Notes: a model not told the origin generated them from the letters alone. Counted from the first letter of the stretch, positions 9,301 through 18,171 are shown. The stretch is 64,000 nucleotides of DNA from Candidatus Poribacteria bacterium (GCA_028820845.1 JAPPII010000015.1:97587-161586); one strand, 5' to 3'. A program made the numbers and translations.

Positions 9301-12300
9301 CGAAGTCAGCGTTATTCTGCAATACTTGGACTTCTTCGGCAGTAACAGCAGCACTCTCACTGCCCACACCTACCTCTTGCCATTCAGAATCGTCAGCGTC
9401 TTGACGTTTGACTTCAAAGCGCATCGAAGTGATAGGCGGAGAGGTTCTCTCACCAAGAGAGTAACTGTTAAGCGTAACAACTCCCTGTGGTGCACCGCTA
9501 TCTGGGTTCGTCACTGCTGCAGGATCGGTGGTTACCGCCAATACTTCTGGAGCCGGTCGGTAAGTATTTTCAACAGTTACCGATATTTTCGACCCATCGG
9601 TTTCAGAGTCATCGGCTTGCTCATTGCCTGCTGCATCATACACAAGAGCATGGAACATATAAATTCCATTTTCCAAGTATGTTTCACCGTCAGCAAGCGT
9701 ACCGACATCAACCGTTACCGTGAAAACGCCACTGCCTTCGGCACTTTCAGCAACCTCGCCGATAAGAAGACCTTCAGCATCGGTTACCAACCTGACCGAC
9801 ATGTAAGTATTCCGATCTGCTGTCGGTTCAACAGTAAGCGTCGCAACAGGAGATAGCACTTCCTCGTCATACTTATCAACGAGTCCACCAACAGTGTAAC
9901 TACCATCATCAGCGGTTTCAAAGACGCTATCAGTCGCTTCAACACTTGTCACATTGATGTTTGTAGGACCAAGCGGGGCAACATCGTCAACGTTATCAAC
10001 TGAGAATCGTGCCTCAACACCCGGAATAGGTGGCACTTCAGTTTCACTGGTCTTTGCATACCCGGTTACCACATATTGATTTTCATCCTTAGAGGCATCT
10101 CGTGCCGCAGGACTCCCCGCAGTGATAGTATCTTCCAGAATTCTGGTATCTATAGAAACCACCCATTTCTGGTAGGTACTATTAATATGAACAATAGGTT
10201 TGTCAGGTCCTACAGTGTTGATGAGGTCTCCGAGGAAATCAGCAAGCTCTTGACCACTAATATGCTCAGCAGCTTCACTGCTTTCAATCGTCCACTCTGC
10301 CTCTTGAGGTCCCTTAGCAACCAAGCGAACGGCACTCGTAGGTGGAGAAGTCAAAATTGGTGTATAGGCGTTAAGCGTAAGCATTCCCTGAGGTGCACCA
10401 CTATCCGGGTTCGTCATTGCCGGGGGACCGGTAGTTATTGCCAAAATCTCAGGTGCTGGTCGGAAACTGTATTGAACAGTTACCGAGATTTTCGATCCGT
10501 CAGTGCTAGAACTATCAACCTGCTGATTGTTGTGGTCATCAACAGCGAGCGCATGGAACATATAGGTTCCCTCAGCAAGTGGACCGATATCAACGGCCAC
10601 AGTGAAAACACCACTGTTTCCAATTTCTTCGGTTGGATTTTCGATAGTAAGACCTTGAGCATCGGTTAGTAATCTCACTGAACTGTAGGTACTCCGAGCA
10701 GCTGTCGGTTTAATAGCAAAGGTAACTACCGGTGAACTGACAGTATCATCATACTCATCAATGAGACCGCCAACAGTATATTTACCATTTCCATGATCTT
10801 CAAGGACACTATCGGTCGCGTCAACCTTCGTTACAGTGACGTATGTGGGACCGAGTGGTGGGGTAGTATCTCGGCGGACAAAGTCTCGAATATCATCAAT
10901 GTTGTCAACTGAGAATCGTGCCTCAACGCCTGGGATCGGTGGAATTTCGGTTTCACCAACATTTACATATCCCTGTACCACATATTGATTTGTATCTTTA
11001 GAAGCATCATGTGCTGCAGGACTACTCGCTGTGATAGTATCCTTTAAATTCGTGGTATTTACGTCAATCGACCACTGCAAGTAGGATCTATCAGTATAAA
11101 TGGGAACAACAGGATCTGTAAGACTATCAGCCAGCACCTGACCATCAATTAAAACAACATCAGTGGCTTCAATTATCCAATCAGCATCTTGGGGACCTGT
11201 GGCAGCCAAGCGAACCGAATCAATAGGCTCATAAGTCCGACCGGGTGTATAGGCATGAAGGGTGAGTATACCTCTTGGTCCACCACTATCCGGACTGGTA
11301 GCCCTGGGAGAATCTACCGTAATCGCAACAACTTCAGGACCAATCGGACAGACATCAGGATCTAAATTGATAGTACCTTCCATCGGATCAGGGTCAGCAA
11401 GCTGAAGCGCATTACTTGCCACAGCACGAACCGTTACGGTATCGCCTGCCTCTATCAAGGCATCAAAGTCAGCAACATCCCAATCAATTTCAAGTGTTGA
11501 ACCCATTTCGGTTCCAGCGAGATCAAGTTCGCCGATATTTTGCCAAGCACCATCGGCATCCATGTATTGTACCATAACGGTAGCGGGGTGTGCTGTGCGG
11601 TGGTCAACCGTGACAGTTAGAACAACATTTTCTGTCGTATTACTGAAGATCGTCACATCACCGATAGGACCACTTTCAAAGAGGTCATCCATATCGCCAT
11701 CTAAGTTACAATCGCCAATCACAGCAGCTGTAACGCTTGCTACGTCATGTTCTGGCGCGACAATTCTGAGACGGGTCGGTTCAGTGTAGGATCCAACATT
11801 GAAAAGCGTATCAATCCCCATTGCACGGATGCCGTAGTCACCAAGCAGGAGAGACATCTGATCGCCCTGAATCGGCATTGTCAGATGACCAGACGCATCA
11901 AAAGTCACTGGAACAAGGTGATCAACAATATCTAAGGACCCACCAAGCGCATCAATTATTAATTGCGCCTGCGGTTCAGTCAACTGAAAGCGACCTATAA
12001 AAGGCTCCAAACTCTTCAGGAATGGGTTTGCGAAATCTTGGATGAGACCTGGTGATAGCAATGCCAAGGCTGCCTCAGGCGTTGTCGTGCTTAAGAGTGC
12101 AACGATAGACGCATCATCGAGTCCACCAACGAGCTGCGGGACATTCTGCCGCAAGAACGAAGCAAGTTGATTCTCTGGAACCTGGGCAAGGACTGCCGAC
12201 CAAATCCTGGATGCTAACATCGTCGATTCAATGTTCAGCGGCATCCAAGTACTTATCGGATTGCCATCTGCATCGAGTGCGATCTCTTGGTAAAATAGGT

Positions 12301-14338
12301 AACCTTCACCTGCGCCGACACCACCGCCTTTGGGCACACCCATTATATTCAGAGCTGCAGCACCCGCGTGAGGGGCAGTAACAACATGAACGCCTTCCGC
12401 ATTCGTATATCCTGTGGTGTTCCCACCATCCATAATGCGAATATCGGCTTCCGGGGCGGTCGTATCAACAATAATCTCCGTACCCTCAGCACGCTCTAGG
12501 AGTATTTGATCAAGAGGTTCCCCATCAGGACCGAGAACAATGGCTTGTAAATCATAACGGCCATCAGGGATATCCGAAATCTCCGCAACCCAGAGGGATT
12601 CGGTCTCCATATTCACACGTGGCACCGTGAAAACAGAAGCCAACATCGGATCCTGAGTTGCCTCAAAACGACTCGTAAGTCTGTTCGCATTACGTGTGAG
12701 TATACTCGTAAGTCTGTTTTGTTGGCGTGATGTTGCAACACTCAGCAATTCGCCTATGCCAACTTGTTGACCCGCTAAGGCTTTTTGAATGATATTAGTA
12801 GCCCGAGGCGATGTCAATATATCAGTAAATACACCTGCTAAATCAGGCGTAAAGAGTTCGCTAACGATACCGCGATCTACTATCTGAAGGTTCTTTGGAT
12901 CCGGCATCGACCACCCTTGAATCTCAATTGTATGTATGTTGTCAGGATGGAAGACATCGGCAAGGCTCACAGTGGTTGGATCCATAGCAGCGATCGCTTC
13001 ACGATCCACCGTTGTGAATCCCACAGGTTCAGTGAGGACCACGTCAAAATAGTAATAGGTGCTGCCACTACGTGGAAGACCTATCTCTGCTTCCCAAACG
13101 ACACCATCTTGTCCAGATGTCGCCACCATTACGTGCTTAGAATAGCCTTCCTCAGGCATCGGATCTTTATGTGAATACCGTAGTGTAACACTCGAGAACA
13201 ATTGGGTATCTAAACTCGGCCAAGCAGGTAAGTTCGTAGCAGCAAGCGTTTCCTCTAACCGGAAGGTATAGGGAATGGTATCGGCTTGAAATTCATCTGT
13301 TGTAACTTCCGTACCTGAAACGGGTTGTCCACCTGAGAGGGCAAACGTAACACCATCAACCTTCGCTGGCACCCGCAGATAGACTTGTAAACTGTCCCGC
13401 GTTATATGTTTGTTGCTCGCCTCTAAATAGGCAAAATCAGCAAAGTTCGGTGTTATCGCATTTCCGAAATTCTCGAAATCTAATTGCCTCGCTTCCTGCT
13501 CAAAAATCGAGAGACGGTTTGCCAACAAAATCTGGCGAACCTGCTTTTTCGGGAGAAAGCCTCGAGGCACAGCATCAAGGACTGCGTCCACCAAGGTTTC
13601 TGCTTCAAGCGGCAGACCAGACGCTCGGATAATCTGCTCTACAAAAAGCCTTCCGGAAGAAGCGTTTAGCGAGAGTCCACCCAGCCGCGACCTACCAATA
13701 AGAGACTCATTTGTAGGCATAATGGGATCAAAAGGATCTACCGTTGGAACTTCGACTACGGGCGGCGGCTCCACTACGGGTGGTGGCTCCACTACGGGTG
13801 GTGGCTCCACTACGGGTGGTGGCTCCACTACGGGCGGCGGCTCCACTACGGGCGGCGGCTCCACTACGGGCGGCGGCTCCACTACAGGGGGTGGCTCTAC
13901 CACAGGCGGTTCAGCACCGACATTCAATAGTCCTGCAAGCTCGTCAATCGCCGCTGCATCCTTCAGTAACGTCCGCACATCTGCATCCTCAAAGATTGCT
14001 CGGACATCCTGATCCGTTTTAAGAAGATCTACGAATTGCGGGTCGGCCCCTGGTAAAGCCACAAGAAGAAGATCCGGATTCAAAAGAACCAAATCCAAGG
14101 CTCCATCCAACCCCCCAAGAGCTATAACTTGAGGATTCTGTTGAAATGCTGGATCCTTGAGGGCATTAAGAACATCCGGTAAAACTGCCAGAATGTCTTC
14201 ACGTAGAAGCGTCTCGCTGTGCTCCTCAAACACCTGTTGGGCGAGAGAAGCCTCCTGCCCTAAAACAGTGTTCGGAATTGAACTGTAAAAAACACACAAA
14301 GTAAAAATCAAAAAACAAACGAGTGTTCGTTTTTTCAT
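6398..14338 (-). CDS. Giant secreted multi-domain repeat protein with FlgD-like/T9SS-type C-terminus
   Basis: I start this 2646-residue protein at ATG 14338 (GAGGAGG upstream; a typical signal peptide MKKRTLVCFLIFTL...VLGQ follows). Order by residue: helical region 30-140; eight VVEPPP repeats (about 147-195); beta-rich domains; an acidic DCNLDGDMDD loop near 870 that resembles a dockerin/EF-type calcium site; three tandem units of about 300 residues (about 996-1907), each opening with P-E-(V/I)-(L/V)-A-(I/V)-T; Ig-like domains from about 2017 to 2540, several opening P-x-I-x-(I/S)-x-S-P; and a final FlgD-like Ig domain (PNPF, WDGTSSSGEDLARGVYF) like type A sorting domains of T9SS cargo. It is probably an extracellular adhesin or matrix protein. 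Function is inferred only from architecture. Confidence 0.85.
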   Translation of the reverse strand: MKKRTLVCFLIFTLCVFYSSIPNTVLGQEASLAQQVFEEHSETLLREDILAVLPDVLNALKDPAFQQNPQVIALGGLDGALDLVLLNPDLLLVALPGADPQFVDLLKTDQDVRAIFEDADVRTLLKDAAAIDELAGLLNVGAEPPVVEPPPVVEPPPVVEPPPVVEPPPVVEPPPVVEPPPVVEPPPVVEPPPVVEVPTVDPFDPIMPTNESLIGRSRLGGLSLNASSGRLFVEQIIRASGLPLEAETLVDAVLDAVPRGFLPKKQVRQILLANRLSIFEQEARQLDFENFGNAITPNFADFAYLEASNKHITRDSLQVYLRVPAKVDGVTFALSGGQPVSGTEVTTDEFQADTIPYTFRLEETLAATNLPAWPSLDTQLFSSVTLRYSHKDPMPEEGYSKHVMVATSGQDGVVWEAEIGLPRSGSTYYYFDVVLTEPVGFTTVDREAIAAMDPTTVSLADVFHPDNIHTIEIQGWSMPDPKNLQIVDRGIVSELFTPDLAGVFTDILTSPRATNIIQKALAGQQVGIGELLSVATSRQQNRLTSILTRNANRLTSRFEATQDPMLASVFTVPRVNMETESLWVAEISDIPDGRYDLQAIVLGPDGEPLDQILLERAEGTEIIVDTTAPEADIRIMDGGNTTGYTNAEGVHVVTAPHAGAAALNIMGVPKGGGVGAGEGYLFYQEIALDADGNPISTWMPLNIESTMLASRIWSAVLAQVPENQLASFLRQNVPQLVGGLDDASIVALLSTTTPEAALALLSPGLIQDFANPFLKSLEPFIGRFQLTEPQAQLIIDALGGSLDIVDHLVPVTFDASGHLTMPIQGDQMSLLLGDYGIRAMGIDTLFNVGSYTEPTRLRIVAPEHDVASVTAAVIGDCNLDGDMDDLFESGPIGDVTIFSNTTENVVLTVTVDHRTAHPATVMVQYMDADGAWQNIGELDLAGTEMGSTLEIDWDVADFDALIEAGDTVTVRAVASNALQLADPDPMEGTINLDPDVCPIGPEVVAITVDSPRATSPDSGGPRGILTLHAYTPGRTYEPIDSVRLAATGPQDADWIIEATDVVLIDGQVLADSLTDPVVPIYTDRSYLQWSIDVNTTNLKDTITASSPAAHDASKDTNQYVVQGYVNVGETEIPPIPGVEARFSVDNIDDIRDFVRRDTTPPLGPTYVTVTKVDATDSVLEDHGNGKYTVGGLIDEYDDTVSSPVVTFAIKPTAARSTYSSVRLLTDAQGLTIENPTEEIGNSGVFTVAVDIGPLAEGTYMFHALAVDDHNNQQVDSSSTDGSKISVTVQYSFRPAPEILAITTGPPAMTNPDSGAPQGMLTLNAYTPILTSPPTSAVRLVAKGPQEAEWTIESSEAAEHISGQELADFLGDLINTVGPDKPIVHINSTYQKWVVSIDTRILEDTITAGSPAARDASKDENQYVVTGYAKTSETEVPPIPGVEARFSVDNVDDVAPLGPTNINVTSVEATDSVFETADDGSYTVGGLVDKYDEEVLSPVATLTVEPTADRNTYMSVRLVTDAEGLLIGEVAESAEGSGVFTVTVDVGTLADGETYLENGIYMFHALVYDAAGNEQADDSETDGSKISVTVENTYRPAPEVLAVTTDPAAVTNPDSGAPQGVVTLNSYSLGERTSPPITSMRFEVKRQDADDSEWQEVGVGSESAAVTAEEVQVLQNNADFVADIVHIAADTVVGGAASSLIYQHASYQKWSIEIDTVALGLEDTIDANSPAARDASLDANPYVVRAIAISAANESESAAADGIKSQFSLDNVDDVAPLGPTNITAVAHVNESGEVVEMVDPNEDGSWTVGGIVDETVASPMAMLTIEPTAAPETFTDGSVKLVRTDADGTQTITDGEPGVVDAATVDVGMLKNGTYMFHALIVDAFGNEQADDSEIDGSRVTVHVLNFQLSDITDLAVTAVDGVDVAEPPAEPISLRDSLRVGFVVANGSLAADDDELTASINGAAVASESTEDPEMTFSLSVMEISALPDGIYTPEGVVKQWNGSVSFALAMVNLDNTGPMIKIETPSEDHTVDSLPTVHATYEDGAGSGVDADGTGVLAWATTDLANGPTVMVTRILPEQGDQDVMVDQGAIETDETTLIYMRTEQLSGGAYRVTVHAADVLGNIGEASVEFAIGGTLPTVAIQSPASGQTFDHGKPLISGEFSGAGTVDVTTFTVNDVDATPEVDGNRFSYTPEAALADGDYTVVVAVTDGDGNRAQTSVAFTVQVPKDTTPPVISAAAPSGVIKGDSWVTISAVVTDEQSSVVSAKFAIDDKPFRSIPLAQIAQGRIETAESFTSGTHTVTLVAISEGGTTQHSWTFTLEVDNVAPTITSISPTGTIRGGLPTISASANDASGVDEIDIVVLDSDGEEVEGGTEDDGEDDVEGITRLDFIPEAPLDEGTYTIQVRATDTIGNSATAQGSFSIDFDTAAPVITMSSPQNEARLTERRPQISISYADAESGVDMDSIRFVLDDQLINLKPNQKSASQVIYTPDLDLAFGQHTVKLEVSDMAHKEGNVSEDSSGAREANMAVHEFTFFVESEAGPVLASRPINAPNPFKDNTRISFTLTRQSTVSIVIYDMTLRPVRVLVDNEVWDAGEYVGKGAIGWDGTSSSGEDLARGVYFCQIIVADGFEPEYAILKLALTR
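8620..11350 (-). repeat. Three tandem ~300-residue repeats inside the giant protein
   Basis: Three consecutive coding units of about 0.9 kb occupy roughly 11350-10470, 10467-9570 and 9567-8620. Each contains the landmarks PDSG(A/G)P(Q/R)G, a WxI(D/E)x(D/N)T strand, SPAA(R/H)DAS, F-S-(V/L)-D-N-(I/V)-D-D, LGPT, YTVGG-like or WTVGG, a PTA block and GTYMFHAL or an equivalent. The second and third units are the most alike and the first is more diverged. The unit boundaries are approximate. Confidence 0.8.
13755..13898 (-). repeat. 18-bp minisatellite, eight units (VVEPPP)
   Basis: Eight in-frame 18-base units encode VVEPPP on the minus strand. Units differ only by synonymous or near-synonymous third-position changes (cggcgg versus tggtgg types interleaved), which indicates unit shuffling by slippage or conversion. 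The tract forms a proline-rich, probably extended linker near residue 147-195 of the giant protein. A neighbouring partial unit is present at each end. Confidence 0.95.
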
Positions 14339-14887
14339 TAACTCATCCTCCTCATTAAGTCTACGCGCAAGCGAGACTAAGTACTGAGTTTTTAGATGGG
14401 CACGCGCGAATACAACAAAAACGACTGGGGTAGATGTCTGCCCATCCAAATAACATCCTACCAACGAACCCAAAATTTCCCGATACCGATGTAGCCTTAG
14501 GATAGCGTTTGTATCACATAAGGCACAGGCCAAAAGCAAGTGGAAAACGACACCTCAACTTCTATATTTGACCTGGCGGGAATTTTTCTATTATTTTAAC
14601 ACAAAGTGGCGAAATTAAGCAAACATTTAATCGTTACGTGGCAGATAATCGTTACGTGATAGAGAGATTTAGTCATTCGGACAAAAACGCTCTGAACGAA
14701 ATCAACCTACAGTTACGTGATGTTTTTATGCAATCGGTGAATATTTGTTCCCGCCGCATCGGTATATCTATCGATTAAATTGCAGTCTGCTTATATATGA
14801 TACCACAACCTTTAAAACATGTCAAATCAAAATTTCAATATTGCTCTGAAAATTTCCGAGTGTTTACATAAGAAATCAACAATCTAA
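14339..14887. other. AT-rich divergent intergenic region
   Basis: About 550 bases lie between the divergent giant-protein gene and the PhyH gene. The minus-strand frame stays open to 14539, but the signal peptide and ribosome site at 14338 show that it is leader. Beyond 14580 the DNA is strongly AT-rich with no coding signal. It contains the TTACGTG repeats described separately and presumably the minus-strand promoter of the giant gene, which I could not fix to a consensus. Confidence 0.5.
14628..14658 (+). promoter_or_regulatory. Direct repeat TAATCGTTACGTG, possible operator
   Basis: The 13-base word TAATCGTTACGTG occurs twice, at 14628-14640 and 14646-14658, 18 bases start to start. A third shorter copy, GTTACGTGATG, follows at 14712-14722. 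The repeats lie in the AT-rich divergent intergenic region, about 290 bases upstream of the giant gene start and about 230 bases upstream of the PhyH promoter. Tandem sites at this spacing resemble binding sites for a transcription factor; no factor is identified. Confidence 0.4.
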
Positions 14888-14916
14888 TTGACATATTATT
14901 ATAAAACGCTTAAACT
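14888..14916 (+). promoter_or_regulatory. Sigma70 promoter of the PhyH gene
   Basis: TTGACA at 14888-14893 and TAAACT at 14911-14916 are separated by 17 bases. Transcription would begin near 14923, which leaves too little leader for the ATG at 14928 and supports the ATG at 14946. Confidence 0.7.
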
Positions 14917-14945
14917 GTCAAGAAAAAATGTATCGAGGCAATCTT

Positions 14946-15686
14946 ATGTTGACGCAATCCGAAAAAAACCAACTCGACACCGACGGTCTTTTGCTTCTGG
15001 AAAGCCTAATACCCTCTGATACAACTGACCAACTCCGAGAATCTGCTTTATCATTAGCTGCAGCTGAGCAGAAAGCCGGTAAAAGCCATACATATCTTGC
15101 TAACGACAGCGCACAACGCGTCTGGAACCTTATTGACAAAGGCGAGATCTTTGAAGAAGCTATCCAACAACCAAAGATGCTCGCAGCAATGGAATATCTA
15201 CTCGGTCCCGATTGCACCTTGAGCTCATTTACAGTAAATGTGCTTTATCCCGGCGCGCCCGATGCAGGACTCCACATCGACTACCCGTTATCTGCATTAC
15301 CCACACCGCGTCCGAGTTTTCCCATGGTTGCTAACAGTGTATGGTTTCTGGACGACTGGACACTCGAAAATGGGGCAACCAGTTGTGTGCCGAGAAGTCA
15401 TCGACGGCTTGAGACATTGCCTGAATCCGGGGTTGAATACGCCGATGAGTTGCAAATTTGTGGACCGCGAGGATCCGTCTTGATTGTCAATGGTGCGATA
15501 TGGCACGGTTCTTCAGAAAATAAAACGAATGTACCGCGTGTTGGGTTACTCGGTTTCTTCTGTCGTTCTATTTTAAAACCACAACAAGCACACCTGAAAT
15601 TGGTATCGGACGACGTTATCTCACGTGCAACACCGACACTAAAGCGATTGCTCGGTTTTGACTCCTTACCGAACATGAACACTTAA
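14946..15686 (+). CDS. Phytanoyl-CoA dioxygenase (PhyH) family oxygenase
   Basis: This is a 246-residue Fe(II)/2-oxoglutarate-dependent oxygenase. The facial triad is visible as His110-x-Asp112 (GLHIDYP) and His187 (IWHGSSEN), with Arg198 (VPRVG) as the probable 2-oxoglutarate anchor. I chose ATG 14946 over ATG 14928 because GAGG lies 8-9 bases upstream and because the promoter predicts a start of transcription near 14923. The family hydroxylates lipids, secondary metabolites and small acids; the substrate is unknown. The gene stands alone on the plus strand between two minus-strand operons. A weak 6-bp hairpin (15689-15704) follows the stop in the convergent gap. Confidence 0.85.
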   Translation: MLTQSEKNQLDTDGLLLLESLIPSDTTDQLRESALSLAAAEQKAGKSHTYLANDSAQRVWNLIDKGEIFEEAIQQPKMLAAMEYLLGPDCTLSSFTVNVLYPGAPDAGLHIDYPLSALPTPRPSFPMVANSVWFLDDWTLENGATSCVPRSHRRLETLPESGVEYADELQICGPRGSVLIVNGAIWHGSSENKTNVPRVGLLGFFCRSILKPQQAHLKLVSDDVISRATPTLKRLLGFDSLPNMNT

Positions 15687-15726
15687 TCGGGATTGGGAAA
15701 TCCCTTCTACAAAAATTCCCACTGTA

Positions 15727-16746
15727 TCAACGCACAACATGAATCGCCTCTGCCATTAATATCCATTCAGACACCAATGTCTTCGGTGTCAATTGATACA
15801 TCAACCGGGCTTTGATTGTATCACCGGGGGCAGCAGGTACATTATTAAAAGTATAAGTCCTATTCTCGTCTGGGAGGAGACGGTTACCATTCTCGGCAGC
15901 AATTAAGATGCGTTGCTTCTGACTCTCAGTGTCGTCTGAGGCGAAAAGAGCCACCTCAAGTATGATCGTGCGCAAAGTTCCTCCCGGTAAGACGTGTCCG
16001 GTCTTACTCAGAAGTTTGACCTCTACCTTTCCAGTTGTGTATTCGAGTTGAAGATTCGCTGCGCGTCTGAGTTGTGCAACACTCCGACTGCCACGCCAAG
16101 TATGCTTCCTACCTTTGATACTCTCATAACTCGCCGTGCTTTGTAATCGGGTTACAACCGGCATGTGACATGTGGCACAACCTTGGTTTTTCTCAGCGAA
16201 TCCACTACCAAGAAAACTGGAAACTTGATCGTGTTCCGGGACAGTCGGTTGACCGTGACAGGTGCTACAGAGAGCAGTTGGATCGGTGTAAACAGGATTG
16301 GTTACGTTGGCATGAAAATAGGTTTCCGCGCTTGCTGGAGGTCCATGCATCGCACCTTGTGCATCAAGATGGCAAACAAGACATGAAACCCCAGCTTCCC
16401 GGTCCGTATTTCTCAGTTTCGGCATTTTCCCGACACCTGTGACGAGCACCGGCTGCGGGGCATGGCACTGATCGCATTTCGTTTCTCTGTCAGGGACTTG
16501 ACTTGCAGCGGTTTGATAGATTTCATCGACCCACGCCTTGGCGTGCATGGAATTTTCCCACTCCCTCCAGATTGCCGGATGGCAGCTTTGGCACTTTCCA
16601 TCTCGAAATCCTTGATACGCCGCTGCCACACCCTCCGTATGGTTGTCAGCACGCAGCGTAAGGACACCAATTAGCGTGACGAAAACACATCCGAAAAGCC
16701 CAAAACCGACACTGATCATACCTCGGCGTGTTAGTGTGAAATCCAT
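15727..16746 (-). CDS. Pentahaem c-type cytochrome (cytochrome c554-like)
   Basis: Five CxxCH haem-attachment motifs are present at about residues 52, 91, 122, 160 and 190 in a 339-residue protein. An N-terminal signal-anchor (about 11-31) follows a basic TLTRRG stretch, so the haem part is periplasmic. Extra histidines (for example MHAKAW and YFHAN) could be distal ligands. The C-terminal third, without haem motifs, looks beta-rich. The arrangement resembles the cytochrome c554/multihaem family that relays electrons in nitrogen or sulfur cycles. It is the last gene of the haem-biosynthesis operon (9-base gap after hemY), which links it to haem supply. Confidence 0.85.
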   Translation of the reverse strand: MDFTLTRRGMISVGFGLFGCVFVTLIGVLTLRADNHTEGVAAAYQGFRDGKCQSCHPAIWREWENSMHAKAWVDEIYQTAASQVPDRETKCDQCHAPQPVLVTGVGKMPKLRNTDREAGVSCLVCHLDAQGAMHGPPASAETYFHANVTNPVYTDPTALCSTCHGQPTVPEHDQVSSFLGSGFAEKNQGCATCHMPVVTRLQSTASYESIKGRKHTWRGSRSVAQLRRAANLQLEYTTGKVEVKLLSKTGHVLPGGTLRTIILEVALFASDDTESQKQRILIAAENGNRLLPDENRTYTFNNVPAAPGDTIKARLMYQLTPKTLVSEWILMAEAIHVVR

Positions 16747-16755
16747 CGTCTTTTC

Positions 16756-18171
16756 TCACAACCTATCTAAGAGCGAGATCGCTGCTGTCTCCCCACTGCG
16801 AATACAATCTGGGATTCCCACACCGTGATAACCGTTTCCCGCAACGGCAAACCCCGGCAAGCCGCTGGAAAGTCGCTCCACAGTGTTAACGACCTCTTGG
16901 TGTCCTACTTGATACTGCGCCATTGCCTGCGGATGCTTACTAACGACAGTAAACTGTGGCGCACTTTTGATCCCGAGGATCGGCGTTAGATCCGCTTGGC
17001 ACAATCCAATCAGTTCACTTTCAGACTGTTTAGACTTCGGTTCACCAACGAAGGCACGTAACAGGACCTGTTCGGTTGGGGCACGCCCTTCAAATTTAAC
17101 ACTGCTGAACGAACAACCAATGATAGAAAGGTTTTCTGTAGCCGGAACGACAAACCCCATACCATCCAATGGATGTGTAACATCAGCACGACGGAACGCC
17201 AAATTAACAGTCGCAGAAGAAGCGTATGGAATCGCATTAATCTGAGTGGCGAGTGGTATGGACACATTTTCGATAAGCGCGCCCGTTTGTAGTGCTGGTA
17301 GAGCAATGCAGAGGAGTTCCGAATTAAGCACATTTCCGTTAGCCAGCGAAACGCGCCATCCAGTATCATCGGTATGCTGGATATGTTCCACTCTGGCACC
17401 TAACTTAATACAGTCAGATACAGCTTCAGTGAGCGTGTCAACCAAGGTCTGCATGCCAGATTTGAATGAGAGAAACAGACTATAGCGAGGACCACTTGTC
17501 CCTTGACTTGTTTCGACTGCCTGCTTTTTTTGTGCGCGGAGTGCCTTGATAATACTGCCGTGTGTATTTTCCATTTCCAAAAATCTTGGAAAGGTCGCCT
17601 TTAGACTGAGGTTTTCAGCATCCGAGGTATAGATACCACCTATCATAGGTTGCGCTATCCGTGTGAAAGCCTCGGTCCCAAGCCGCCGTCTGACGAAGTG
17701 TGCTACGGCTTCATCCGTATCCCTGCCCCGGCGTGGAATAAAGAGCTCCATTGCCATTCGCAGCTTACCGTGCCAACTGAAGAGTGGGCTCTTTAAAAAT
17801 GGCTTGAAAGACCCGGGGGCCATCAAGTAAAAGCCCTCAGGGACGGGGTGCAATTCACCATTTCGGACGACAAAACTCCGACGGACTTTTGGATTAGTTC
17901 CAATGAATTGATCCGCAATCCCAAGTTCTTCACAGAGTGCTTTCGCCGCCGGTTTTGTTGAGAGAAAAGCATCGGGACCGTGCTCAAGGAGGAATCCATC
18001 GCGATGCTCGGTACGAATCACACCACCGACGCTCGCAGCCGCTTCAAGAAGCGTGACATCAAGCGGAATATTGCGCTGTGCTGCTTCGCGTTGCAAGCGG
18101 TAGCACGCCGCTAACCCTGTAATACCGCCTCCGACAACAATGGCACGCTTCCTACCCAAGTTTTCCGACAT
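16756..18171 (-). CDS. hemY: Protoporphyrinogen oxidase (HemY/HemG oxygen-dependent type)
   Basis: The 471 residues open with an FAD dinucleotide-binding motif (VVGGGITGLAACYRL, about 12-26), then E-A-A-A-S-V-G-G-V and the family-typical DGFLLEHGPDAFLSTKPAA. A C-terminal FAD-contact block (GLPGFAVAGNGYHGVGIPDC) matches PPOX enzymes. It should oxidise protoporphyrinogen IX, or coproporphyrinogen III, before metal insertion. It lies between the retropepsin gene and the pentahaem cytochrome in the same operon as hemH and hemE. No frameshift is seen and the length is normal. Which porphyrinogen is used cannot be decided from sequence alone. Confidence 0.92.
   Translation of the reverse strand: MSENLGRKRAIVVGGGITGLAACYRLQREAAQRNIPLDVTLLEAAASVGGVIRTEHRDGFLLEHGPDAFLSTKPAAKALCEELGIADQFIGTNPKVRRSFVVRNGELHPVPEGFYLMAPGSFKPFLKSPLFSWHGKLRMAMELFIPRRGRDTDEAVAHFVRRRLGTEAFTRIAQPMIGGIYTSDAENLSLKATFPRFLEMENTHGSIIKALRAQKKQAVETSQGTSGPRYSLFLSFKSGMQTLVDTLTEAVSDCIKLGARVEHIQHTDDTGWRVSLANGNVLNSELLCIALPALQTGALIENVSIPLATQINAIPYASSATVNLAFRRADVTHPLDGMGFVVPATENLSIIGCSFSSVKFEGRAPTEQVLLRAFVGEPKSKQSESELIGLCQADLTPILGIKSAPQFTVVSKHPQAMAQYQVGHQEVVNTVERLSSGLPGFAVAGNGYHGVGIPDCIRSGETAAISLLDRL

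Noticed and set aside
14339..14539. N-terminal extension of the giant protein to 14539
   Set aside because: The signal peptide and GAGGAGG site are at 14338; the extra 67 codons look like leader.
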